Below are positions 1 through 5,777 of a stretch of DNA of 8,596 nucleotides, in pieces (within the stretch, counting starts at the first letter, position 1; each line of letters opens with the position of its first letter). Source of the DNA: Thermoanaerobaculia bacterium (lineage in GTDB: Bacteria > Acidobacteriota > Thermoanaerobaculia > Multivoradales > UBA5704); contig JAICSG010000133.1 in assembly GCA_025937035.1 (NCBI GenBank), positions 1 to 8,596 on the forward strand, written 5' to 3'. Position numbers and translations under genes: made by a program. Below the pieces are notes generated by a model. It searched no databases and was not told the DNA's origin. It saw only the letters and a list, made by a program, of their open reading frames with translations.

Positions 1-1658
1 AGCTTGTAGAGCGGGATCGAGGCGAGCATCACCCCCAGGCAGATCAGCGCCGCGGCCCGCCGGTGGGCCAGGGTGTAGCGCAGCAGCCGCTCGTAGCCGC
101 GGTCGAGCCGGGCATAGAACCCCCGCCGCGAGCGGGCCTCGTTGTTCCCGGAAGGCTCGCCGTGGCCGGAGGCGGCGTCCTCGGCGCGCAGCATGCGGGC
201 GCTCATCATCGGCGTCAGGGTGAAGGAGACCAGCAGCGAGACCAGCACCGCCGCCGCCGCCGTGAGGCCGAACTGGTAGAGGAAGCGGCCGGAGATGCTC
301 GACATGAAGGAGACGGGGACGAAGATCACCACCAGCGACAGGGTGGTGGCCAGCACGGCCAGGCCGATCTCCTGGGTGGCCTTCTTCGCCGCCTCGAAGG
401 GCCCCATCTTCTTCTCTTCGATGAAACGGAAAATGTTTTCCAGCACGACGATGGCGTCGTCGATCACCACCCCCACCATCAGCACCAGGGCCAGCATGGT
501 GACGCTGTTGAGGGTGAAGTCGAGCGCCTTCATCATGCCGAAGGTGGCGATCACCGAGGCCGGGATGGCCACCGCGGCGATCACCGTCGAGCGCCAGCTC
601 CGCATGAAGGTGAATACCACCAGGGAGGCGAAGATGCTGCCCAGGATCAGGTGCAGGTTGATCTCGTGCAGGGCCGAGTGGATGTAGTCCGATTGATCGC
701 GGATGACCTCGATCTTGAGGTCCGGCGGAAGTTGGGCCTGCACCCGCGCCAGCGCCGTCTTGACGCCGTCGATCACCGCCACCGTGTTGGCCCCGGACTG
801 GCGGAGGATGTCGAGGCTCACCGTCGGCACGCCGTCCAGCCGGGCGATCGAGCGCTGCTCCTTGGTGCCGTCCTCGGCGGACCCGAGGTCGCGCACCCGC
901 ACCGGTTGGCCGTTGAGGGTGGCCACCACGAGGTCGTTGAGCTCCTCGGGGTTCTGATAGCGGCCCATGGTGCGCAGCGTCCGCTCGCGCCCTCCGGAGG
1001 TGACGTTGCCCCCCGGCGTCTCGGCGTTCTGCCGCACCAGCGCCTGGCGCACCGTGGTGATCGGAAGGCCGTAGGCCGCCAGCCGGCCCGGATCGATCCA
1101 GATGTTGATCGCCCGCTGCAGGCCGCCCACGAGCTGCACCTCGCCGACCCCGGCCGAGCGCTCGAGCTGGATCTTGATCACCTTGTCCGCGTACTCGGTC
1201 AGCTCGCGCAGCGACCGGTTGCCCGACAGCGCGATCGACATCACCGGCGAGCTGTCGTTGTTGAACTTCGAGACCACCGGCGGCTGCACGTCGAGCGGCA
1301 GCTTGCGGACCACCCCGGCGATGCGGTCGCGGATGTCCTGGGCGGCGCTCTCGATGTCCCGGTTGAGATTGAAGGTGGCGATCACGAACGAGGTGTTGCC
1401 CGAGGAGATCGAGCGCAGCTCGTCGATGCCGTCGACCGTGTTGACCGCCTCCTCGATGACCTGCGAGATCTCCGACTCCGTCTCCTCGGTGGAGGAGCCG
1501 GGCAGGGTGGTGCGGATGGAGACGGTCGGCAGGTCGACCGACGGGAAGCGGTCCACGCCCAGCCGGCCGTAGCTCGCGGCGCCCACCACCACCAGGGCCA
1601 GGATGATCATGGCCGCGAACACCGGCCGGCGGATACAGATGTCGGCGAGCTTCTGCAT
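1..1658 (-). CDS. RND-family efflux pump inner-membrane subunit (HAE1/AcrB-like), N-terminal ~552 residues; gene runs off the left edge
   Basis: Proton-driven efflux transporter of the inner membrane, expected to work as a trimer with the adaptor encoded just upstream and an outer-membrane TolC-type channel not seen here. The frame opens with ATG at 1656-1658, preceded by GGGAG at 5-nt spacing, and stays open to base 3. The N-terminus has the typical cytoplasmic start and TM1 (about residues 10-30), then the family's R-F-P-S-V-D-L-P stretch and a long periplasmic porter region. A TM2-TM6 block follows, including VVIDDAIVV with Asp400-Asp401, matching the AcrB proton-relay pair Asp407/Asp408. 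A second periplasmic half begins near the edge. Family members are usually about 1030-1050 residues, so roughly half is visible. The acidic pair and overall pattern suggest the multidrug HAE1 branch rather than heavy-metal HME, but the substrate cannot be told. No frameshift is seen. Confidence 0.95.
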   Translation of the reverse strand, partial: MQKLADICIRRPVFAAMIILALVVVGAASYGRLGVDRFPSVDLPTVSIRTTLPGSSTEETESEISQVIEEAVNTVDGIDELRSISSGNTSFVIATFNLNRDIESAAQDIRDRIAGVVRKLPLDVQPPVVSKFNNDSSPVMSIALSGNRSLRELTEYADKVIKIQLERSAGVGEVQLVGGLQRAINIWIDPGRLAAYGLPITTVRQALVRQNAETPGGNVTSGGRERTLRTMGRYQNPEELNDLVVATLNGQPVRVRDLGSAEDGTKEQRSIARLDGVPTVSLDILRQSGANTVAVIDGVKTALARVQAQLPPDLKIEVIRDQSDYIHSALHEINLHLILGSIFASLVVFTFMRSWRSTVIAAVAIPASVIATFGMMKALDFTLNSVTMLALVLMVGVVIDDAIVVLENIFRFIEEKKMGPFEAAKKATQEIGLAVLATTLSLVVIFVPVSFMSSISGRFLYQFGLTAAAAVLVSLLVSFTLTPMMSARMLRAEDAASGHGEPSGNNEARSRRGFYARLDRGYERLLRYTLAHRRAAALICLGVMLASIPLYK

Positions 1659-1663
1659 TACGA

Positions 1664-1685
1664 CTCCCTCAGGGCTCCCTCAGGG
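1664..1685. repeat. 11-bp tandem duplication carrying the pump's ribosome binding site
   Basis: CTCCCTCAGGG occurs twice back to back (1664-1674 and 1675-1685). On the coding (minus) strand each unit reads CCCTGAGGGAG and contains a GGGAG Shine-Dalgarno core. The copy nearer the gene lies 5 nt before the ATG at 1658; the other lies 11 nt further upstream. Each unit is itself a near-palindrome (CCCT-C-AGGG). Confidence 0.85.
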
Positions 1686-1704
1686 CGGCCACATAGGGCC
1701 GCCC
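1683..1704. repeat. REP-like palindrome in the adaptor-pump gap
   Basis: Perfect inverted repeat: GGGCGGCC (1683-1690), a 6-nt loop ACATAG, then GGCCGCCC (1697-1704). On the minus strand it is flanked by TGTAGG just before the stem. From memory, palindromes beginning GTAGGGGCG with a GC stem are scattered between genes in several GC-rich phyla, so this may be one copy of an interspersed element rather than a site specific to this operon. It has no following T-run, so it is not an intrinsic terminator. In the mRNA it could fold and affect the relative expression or stability of the adaptor and pump segments. Confidence 0.65.
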
Positions 1705-1718
1705 CTACAAAAACGATC

Positions 1719-2936
1719 CTAGAGCGCGACCCGCACGGGCTCGCCGGTGACGATGTTGCCGGGCTGGACGATCACCGGATCGCCCGCCTTGATGCCGTCC
1801 ACGATCTCCACCTGGTCCCCGGAGTGGCGGCCGGTGCGCACCTTCTTCTCGACCGCCTTGCCGTCCTTGACGCTGACCACCTTCTCGATGCCCGCGAAGG
1901 TGACCACCGAGGAGGCGGGGACGAGCACCGCCGGATCGCCCGACTGGATGACGATCTCCGCCCGGGCGAAGGCGCCCGGCCGCAGGCTGTGATCGGTGTT
2001 CGGCACCTCGGCCTCGACCATCAAGGTCCGGTTGTCCTCGCTGATCGCCGGGCTGATGCGGGCCACCTGCCCCGTATGTTTGGCCGGGACCCCCTCGACC
2101 GCGAGCTGCACCGGCTGGCCCCGCCGGATGCCGGTCGCCTCGCGCTCGGGCACCGCCAGCTTCAGCCGCAGCGGATGCATGCGCACCAGCACGGCCACCG
2201 GGGTGCCCGCCGCCAGATAGTCGCCGGGGCTGACCAGCCGCTCCCGGATGGCGCCGTCGAAGGGCGCGGTGAGTGAAGAGTCGGCGAGCTGCTGCCTGGC
2301 GATCTCCAATTCGGATTTCCGCTGCGAGAGGAGCGCCTGGCGGGTGCGGGCGGTCTCGATCGCCTCCTGATAGCGCCCCTCCGCCACGCCCAGGTTGGCC
2401 TCGACGGTGTCGAGGTCCGAGCGGGGGATGAGCTGCTCCTCGAACAGCTTGGACATGCGCTCGCGGTTGAGCTGGGCCTGCTTGAGGGTGGCGGCGGCCT
2501 GCTTGACCCCCGCCGTCTGGGTGAGGTCGACGGCGTCGCTGGCGCCGTCGGCGGGCAGGCCGAGCTGGGTGCGGGCCTGCTGGAGGGAGGTCTCGGCCTG
2601 GCGGACCTTGAGCTCGAAGTCGGTCGGCGCCAGGCGGGCGACCACCTGTCCCTGGCGCACCGGCGTGCCGATGTCGACCAGCATCCGCTCCAGCCGTCCG
2701 GCCACCTTGAAGCCGAGCTGGGCCTGCTCGTCGGCGGCCAGCGTGCCGGAGACGGCCACCGTCCGCTCCAGCCGTCCTTCCTCGGCCTTGGCCAGCCGCA
2801 CCTCGCGGACCGGCCCCTTCGTCTCCCCCTTTTCGGCCTCCTTGCCCCGCGCGGACGCGGGGTCCCCGCCGCACCCGGCCAGCAGGGCGGACAAGGCAAG
2901 AGCCGGCATCGCAATGTTCAAGAGCTTCTTCAACAT
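1719..2936 (-). CDS. RND efflux periplasmic adaptor subunit (membrane fusion protein, AcrA/HlyD type), lipoprotein
   Basis: 405-residue adaptor that bridges the inner-membrane RND pump and the outer-membrane channel in the periplasm. The N-terminus is a lipoprotein signal: MLKK, a hydrophobic stretch, then the lipobox LLAGC with Cys22 as the predicted lipidated residue. The first lipoyl half motif is around residues 55-105 (GTLAADEQAQLGFKVAGRL region). A long Gln/Glu/Ala/Arg-rich alpha-hairpin (about 110-215) comes next, then the second lipoyl half (SSLTAPFDGAIRERLVSPGD region, about 220-250). A beta-barrel and a membrane-proximal domain ending near PGNIVTGEPV complete it. The length is normal for the family. 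ATG at 2936 is preceded on the minus strand by GGGGAG at 4-nt spacing. The gene is transcribed into the RND pump gene 60 nt downstream, so the two are almost certainly co-transcribed. The substrate is unknown. Confidence 0.95.
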   Translation of the reverse strand: MLKKLLNIAMPALALSALLAGCGGDPASARGKEAEKGETKGPVREVRLAKAEEGRLERTVAVSGTLAADEQAQLGFKVAGRLERMLVDIGTPVRQGQVVARLAPTDFELKVRQAETSLQQARTQLGLPADGASDAVDLTQTAGVKQAAATLKQAQLNRERMSKLFEEQLIPRSDLDTVEANLGVAEGRYQEAIETARTRQALLSQRKSELEIARQQLADSSLTAPFDGAIRERLVSPGDYLAAGTPVAVLVRMHPLRLKLAVPEREATGIRRGQPVQLAVEGVPAKHTGQVARISPAISEDNRTLMVEAEVPNTDHSLRPGAFARAEIVIQSGDPAVLVPASSVVTFAGIEKVVSVKDGKAVEKKVRTGRHSGDQVEIVDGIKAGDPVIVQPGNIVTGEPVRVAL

Positions 2937-2952
2937 GAGTCTCCCCGGGAAC

Positions 2953-2970
2953 CCCCCGCGAGAGCGGGGG
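2953..2970. promoter_or_regulatory. GC hairpin just upstream of the adaptor gene's ribosome binding site
   Basis: CCCCCGC (2953-2959) and GCGGGGG (2964-2970) form a 7-bp stem with a 4-nt loop. It ends about 16 nt before the adaptor ATG on the minus strand and sits right against the Shine-Dalgarno. If it is in the leader mRNA it could affect ribosome access or mRNA stability. No T-run follows, so it is not read as a terminator. Its function is inferred only from position. Confidence 0.45.
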
Positions 2971-3008
2971 CGGAACAGATACGCATCCTCTCCCCAAAAG
3001 TTATACGG

Positions 3009-3031
3009 CGCCCCCGGTATTCCCGGGGGCG
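3009..3031 (-). terminator. Possible intrinsic terminator of the 136-aa gene
   Basis: CGCCCCCGG (3009-3017) and CCGGGGGCG (3023-3031) form a perfect 9-bp GC stem with a 5-nt loop, starting about 39 nt after the stop codon of the 136-aa gene on the minus strand. The sequence following on that strand is CCGTATAACTTTTGG, an interrupted T-tract, so termination may be only partial. It would separate the sigma54-controlled 136-aa gene from the efflux operon. Confidence 0.5.
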
Positions 3032-3069
3032 GTGAGGGTGGGTGTCACGGAGCTGTAAACCGGCCGGCT

Positions 3070-3480
3070 CTAGGTGATGACGTTGCCCTCGAACCGGGCG
3101 TAGAACCCGAACGGCATGCCGTTCCACCAGGTCACCCCGGCCATTCCATCCTTGGTCTGAGTGAAGAAGTAGCCGTCGAAGCGCTGGTCGTCCTCGGTGT
3201 TCTGGAGAGTTTTCGGGAAGTCTATCCAGAAGACGATCCGGTGCTGGAGGCTGGACGGGGTGCCCAGATAGCCGGGCCCGGTCTGCCCGTCGACGGTGTC
3301 CTGCGGATTGGTCAGAAACGTCGCCCGGACGTTGATGCCGTTCTTGAGGTCGCCGGGCAAAAACAGGCGTCCGGTGCCATCCCGGTAGAGCCACAGATTG
3401 GCCCTCCAGCCGTCCCAGACGAGGCTGTAGATGGAGCCGTTCTCACCCTTGACGATGTCGTTCAGAGTCACTGCGGACAT
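3070..3480 (-). CDS. Small Trp-rich protein of unknown function, possibly an avidin-like beta-barrel; predicted sigma54-controlled
   Basis: 136 residues, not assigned to a family. ATG at 3480 is preceded on the minus strand by AAAGGA at 6-nt spacing, a strong site. There is no signal peptide or membrane segment, so a cytosolic location is expected. The protein alternates hydrophobic/aromatic and polar residues in the manner of a beta-barrel. It has Trp at 22, 25, 30, 85, 118 and 119. The C-terminal half is the most distinctive: HRIVFWIDF (80-88), then RFDGYFFTQTKDGMAGVTWW (100-119). This loosely parallels the avidin order of a strand ending in W-x, then F-x-G, a turn with G, and T-x-W. That resemblance is my reading by eye and may be chance. 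A sigma54-type promoter and paired palindromes precede it, so it is probably switched on by the adjacent activator. Its GC content looks lower than that of the flanking large genes. Confidence 0.85.
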   Translation of the reverse strand: MSAVTLNDIVKGENGSIYSLVWDGWRANLWLYRDGTGRLFLPGDLKNGINVRATFLTNPQDTVDGQTGPGYLGTPSSLQHRIVFWIDFPKTLQNTEDDQRFDGYFFTQTKDGMAGVTWWNGMPFGFYARFEGNVIT

Positions 3481-3510
3481 GGGTAATCCTTTCTGTTGTT
3501 GAGTGTTCGC

Positions 3511-3524
3511 CTCCAGGTCTGGAG
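3511..3524. promoter_or_regulatory. Short inverted repeat in the predicted leader of the 136-aa gene
   Basis: CTCCAG (3511-3516), 2-nt spacer, CTGGAG (3519-3524). It falls in the roughly 58-nt untranslated leader predicted from the sigma54 promoter, about 30 nt before the ATG. The spacer is too short for an RNA hairpin without opening pairs, so a dimeric protein site is as likely. It could be chance. Confidence 0.25.
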
Positions 3525-3548
3525 ATCGATGTAGCGGATCACCCCTGG

Positions 3549-3564
3549 AGCAGGGCCGGTGCCA
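3549..3564 (-). promoter_or_regulatory. Predicted sigma54 (RpoN) promoter of the 136-aa gene
   Basis: On the minus strand 3564 to 3549 reads TGGCACCGGCCCTGCT, against the consensus TGGCACGNNNNTTGCW. Ten of the 12 specified positions match, and the essential GG and GC are present with exactly 10 nt between them. The transcription start would be near 3538, giving a leader of about 58 nt with a good Shine-Dalgarno. Activator palindromes lie centred about 93 and 115 bp upstream of the GG, a normal distance for enhancer-binding proteins. An AT-rich stretch (about 3590-3608) in otherwise GC-rich DNA lies between and may be bent or bound by IHF, though I found no clear IHF consensus there. Confidence 0.7.
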
Positions 3565-3648
3565 GCCTGCGCGGAACGGTGTGCCGGATGTAACTAACTG
3601 AAATTAAAGGGAGCACCGGCCGGCTGGAGAAGGGCGGCGGGCCGCTGT

Positions 3649-3664
3649 CTGCCGGATCGGATAG
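3649..3664. promoter_or_regulatory. Degenerate copy of the activator palindrome (left cluster, promoter-proximal)
   Basis: CTGCCGGATCGGATAG matches the perfect 16-mer at 5627-5642 at 13 of 16 positions. The right half is intact and the left half decayed. Its centre is 22 bp, about two helical turns, from the centre of the stronger site at 3672-3685, so two activator dimers could bind on the same face of the DNA. Confidence 0.6.
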
Positions 3665-3671
3665 AAACCCT

Positions 3672-3685
3672 TATCCGATCGGATA
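3672..3685. promoter_or_regulatory. Perfect 14-bp palindrome, predicted enhancer site of the sigma54 activator (left cluster)
   Basis: TATCCGATCGGATA is its own reverse complement and is identical to the core of the palindrome at 5627-5642 on the other side of the activator gene. It lies 20 bp past the activator's stop codon and about 115 bp upstream of the -24 element of the 136-aa gene. Together with the half-site at 3656-3663 it could also form an 8-bp RNA hairpin, but no T-run follows. The assignment to this activator is inferred from the duplication, the Fis-type HTH and the promoter geometry. Confidence 0.7.
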
Positions 3686-3704
3686 CAGCTTCAGGGATTC
3701 CGCG

Positions 3705-5597
3705 TCAGGCCCGTTCCTTGAGATCGAAATTCCGGATCAACCGGTGCAGATAGGTGGGATTGAGATCGAGGAGCTCCGCCGCCTTCGTGATGCTGCCGCC
3801 CGCCTGATCGATCGCGTCGAGGATCAATCTCTGTTTGAAGGCGTTTACCGAATCGTGATACTTGCCGACCGGGCCGCCGTCTCCGCCGCGCTCCGCGGGG
3901 GCCGATTCGAGCACCGTCTCCGGCAGGTCCTCGGGGTGGATCAGCTCCCCCTCGCCGAGCACCACCGCCCGCTCGATGGCGTTGGCGAGCTCGCGGACGT
4001 TGCCCGGCCAGCCGTAGCGGAGCAGGCAGGCGCGGGCCTCCGGGGTGAAGCCCGCCACGCGGCGGCCGAGCTTGCGGCCGAACAGGGTCGCGAAGTGGCT
4101 GGCGAGGAGGGGGACGTCCTCCCGCCGCTCCCGCAGCGCCGGCAGGGTCAGCGTGATGACGTTCAGCCGGTAGAAAAGGTCCTCGCGGAAGGTCCCCTCG
4201 CGAATCCCCTTTTCAAGATCGCGATTCGTGGCGGCGATCAGCCGGACGTCCGCCTTGATAGGCCGCGTACCGCCCACCCGCTCGAATTCGCGCTCCTGGA
4301 GCACGCGCAGCAGCCGCGCCTGGAGCGCCGCCGGAATCTCGCCGACCTCGTCCAGGAAGAGCGTCCCCCCCTGGGCGGCCTCGATGCGGCCGATCTTCCG
4401 CTCGACGGCGCCCGTGAAGGCCCCCCGCTCGTGGCCGAAAAGCTCGCTCTGGAGCAGCGTCTCGGAGAGGGTGGCGCAGTTGACCGCCACAAAGGGCTTG
4501 CCGGCCCGGGGGCTGCCGCGGTGGAGGGCCCGCGCCGCCACCTCCTTGCCGGTGCCGCTCTCGCCCCGCAGGAGCACGGTGGAATCCGTGGCGGCCACCC
4601 GGGCCAGGAGGCGCTGGATCTCGCGCACCGCCGAGCTCTCGCCCACCATGCCGGCGTCCAGGGCCTCCTCGATCCGCTGATTCTCCTCCTCCAGCTCCTC
4701 CAGGCGGCGGACGTTGGCGAGGGCCACCACGGCGATCCCGGCGACGGCGGTCATCAGCTCCAGATGGCGCTCGTCGAAGTGGACGCCCGGCTCGCGGGTG
4801 TCCAGATAGAGCGCGCCGAGGGTCCCCTCGCGGCCGGTCAGCGGCGCGGCGAGGAGAGACTGGAGGCGGGCCGTCTGCACGCTCTCGACCCCGTCCCAGC
4901 CGCCGGTCTGGAGGACGTCGTTCGCGAGCACGGCCGAGCGCTCGGCCACCACGCGTTCGATCAGGGTGCGGGAGATGGGGAAGGGCTCGGTGTGGCCCTC
5001 ACGATCCAGGGCCGCGGAGGAGACCAGCGCGCCGGTCGGGTCGAGCAGGAGCAGGGCGGCGCGCTCCGCGGGCACGGTCTCCAGGGCCAGCTCCAGCAAC
5101 CGGCGGGCGAGCGGCGCCGTGGCGCGGATCTCGTGCAGGGCGCGGGCGATCCGCAACAGGGCCTGGAGATCGCGGGCGGTCCGCGTGTCCGGGGTCGGGG
5201 CGAGCGCCGCCTCGGGATCGTAGGCGTCCATGGTCCGGTGGATGGTGGTCTCGGAGGTCCACACCCGCTCGTCGAGCAGGACCGGCTCCCGCGCGGGCTC
5301 CGGCTCCTCGTCATGGGTCTGGAGGAGGAACAGCGAGCCGCCCACGGTGATCAGGTCGCCATGCTCCAGCTCCCGCTCGCGCACCGGCACCCCATTGACG
5401 AAGGTGCCGTGGCGGCTGTCGAGGTCGCGCAGCACGAGCCGGCCGTCTTTCGTCTCAAGGACGCAATGCTGGCGGGAGACGGCGAGATCGCGCAGGTGGA
5501 CGGCGTTGCCATGATCGCGGCCGAGAGTCAGCGGCCGGTCGAGCGGGAAGGTCTGGCCGGCCAGCGGGCCGGAGGCGGCGGTCAGGCGTGGGATCAT
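3705..5597 (-). CDS. FHA-GAF-AAA+-Fis HTH sigma54-dependent transcriptional activator
   Basis: 630-residue enhancer-binding protein that uses ATP to open sigma54-RNA polymerase complexes. Domains in order: FHA (about 5-93) with LGR (25-27), SRQH (41-44) and HGTFVNG (63-69), the expected phosphothreonine-binding residues; a linker with SETTIHRT (115-122); a GAF domain (about 140-295); a short helical connector (298-314); and the AAA+ core (about 317-545). The core has Walker A GESGTGKE (345-352), the sigma54-contacting loop GAFTGA (392-397), Walker B GGTLFLDE (410-417) and arginine fingers in FREDLFYR (470-477). A Fis-type helix-turn-helix ends it (about 587-627). All catalytic motifs are intact. 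There is no receiver domain, so input should come by FHA and GAF, most simply from the neighbouring kinase. The FHA fold begins right at the ATG at 5597, supporting that start despite a weak Shine-Dalgarno. Palindromes just upstream suggest autoregulation. Confidence 0.96.
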   Translation of the reverse strand: MIPRLTAASGPLAGQTFPLDRPLTLGRDHGNAVHLRDLAVSRQHCVLETKDGRLVLRDLDSRHGTFVNGVPVRERELEHGDLITVGGSLFLLQTHDEEPEPAREPVLLDERVWTSETTIHRTMDAYDPEAALAPTPDTRTARDLQALLRIARALHEIRATAPLARRLLELALETVPAERAALLLLDPTGALVSSAALDREGHTEPFPISRTLIERVVAERSAVLANDVLQTGGWDGVESVQTARLQSLLAAPLTGREGTLGALYLDTREPGVHFDERHLELMTAVAGIAVVALANVRRLEELEEENQRIEEALDAGMVGESSAVREIQRLLARVAATDSTVLLRGESGTGKEVAARALHRGSPRAGKPFVAVNCATLSETLLQSELFGHERGAFTGAVERKIGRIEAAQGGTLFLDEVGEIPAALQARLLRVLQEREFERVGGTRPIKADVRLIAATNRDLEKGIREGTFREDLFYRLNVITLTLPALRERREDVPLLASHFATLFGRKLGRRVAGFTPEARACLLRYGWPGNVRELANAIERAVVLGEGELIHPEDLPETVLESAPAERGGDGGPVGKYHDSVNAFKQRLILDAIDQAGGSITKAAELLDLNPTYLHRLIRNFDLKERA

Positions 5598-5607
5598 GGG
5601 TGGCTCT

Positions 5608-5623
5608 CTCTCGGAATGGATAG
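5608..5623. promoter_or_regulatory. Degenerate copy of the activator palindrome (right cluster)
   Basis: CTCTCGGAATGGATAG matches the perfect 16-mer at 12 of 16 positions, with the right half GGATAG intact. Its centre is 19 bp from that of the perfect site at 5627-5642. It ends only 11 bp before the activator's own start codon, so binding here would sit in the activator's leader. Confidence 0.45.
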
Positions 5624-5626
5624 AGT

Positions 5627-5642
5627 CTATCCGATCGGATAG
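5627..5642. promoter_or_regulatory. Perfect 16-bp palindrome, predicted enhancer site of the sigma54 activator (right cluster)
   Basis: CTATCCGATCGGATAG is its own reverse complement. Its core 14 bp recurs exactly at 3672-3685. It lies about 30 bp upstream of the activator gene (minus strand) and its centre is about 100 bp upstream of the -24 element of the divergent 124-aa gene (plus strand), the standard position for an enhancer site. It may both activate the divergent gene and limit transcription of the activator itself. Confidence 0.75.
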
Positions 5643-5691
5643 GGTGACTGCTTGGCTCAGAAAGATCTTCGGCAGGAGGTAAAGGCCGTTG

Positions 5692-5704
5692 AATCAAGGG
5701 TTTC
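5692..5704. promoter_or_regulatory. Near-consensus IHF site between enhancer and sigma54 promoter
   Basis: AATCAAGGGTTTC fits WATCAANNNNTTR at 8 of 9 specified positions (last base C instead of A/G). It lies between the palindrome (ends 5642) and the -24 element (begins 5734), where IHF usually bends DNA so that an enhancer-bound activator can reach sigma54 polymerase. The consensus is degenerate, so support comes mainly from position. The 12-mer AAGGGTTTCTAT (5696-5707) also occurs on the minus strand at 3661-3672. Confidence 0.4.
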
Positions 5705-5733
5705 TATGAAAAGGACAGGGTGTCTTCCATAGC

Positions 5734-5749
5734 TGGCACGAGTTGTGGT
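5734..5749 (+). promoter_or_regulatory. Predicted sigma54 (RpoN) promoter of the 124-aa gene
   Basis: TGGCACGAGTTGTGGT against TGGCACGNNNNTTGCW: the -24 element TGGCACG is perfect, the spacing is right and 10 of 12 specified positions match. The -12 element is weaker, with GG in place of GC. The predicted start is near 5760, leaving an 18-nt leader that contains exactly the AAAGGAG Shine-Dalgarno (5765-5771) of the 124-aa gene. Confidence 0.6.
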
Positions 5750-5777
5750 GAGAGATAAGAGAAGAAAGGAGAATGTT

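Noticed and set aside
63..2276. 737-codon open frame on the plus strand
   Set aside because: It is antisense to the RND pump and adaptor genes, whose families are unmistakable. The translation is low-complexity Arg/His/Gly/Asp-rich, typical of a GC-rich shadow frame.
3656..3679. Hairpin ATCGGATA/TATCCGAT as terminator of the activator gene
   Set aside because: No T-run follows on the minus strand, and the pairing is explained by two copies of a DNA-binding palindrome.
3744..5642. 632-codon open frame on the plus strand
   Set aside because: Antisense to the complete FHA-sigma54 activator with all motifs in order; no domain is visible in the shadow product.
5674..5732. Two tiny overlapping open frames (TTG 5689, 6 codons; ATG 5706, 8 codons) behind a perfect AGGAGG
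   Set aside because: They lie upstream of the predicted sigma54 start and overlap the IHF-like site; without a transcript or conservation they are most likely chance, though a leader peptide cannot be excluded.
5745..5777. Alternative GTG start adding 11 residues to the 124-aa protein
   Set aside because: It lies within the predicted -12 element and has no Shine-Dalgarno, while ATG 5778 has AAAGGAG at ideal spacing.
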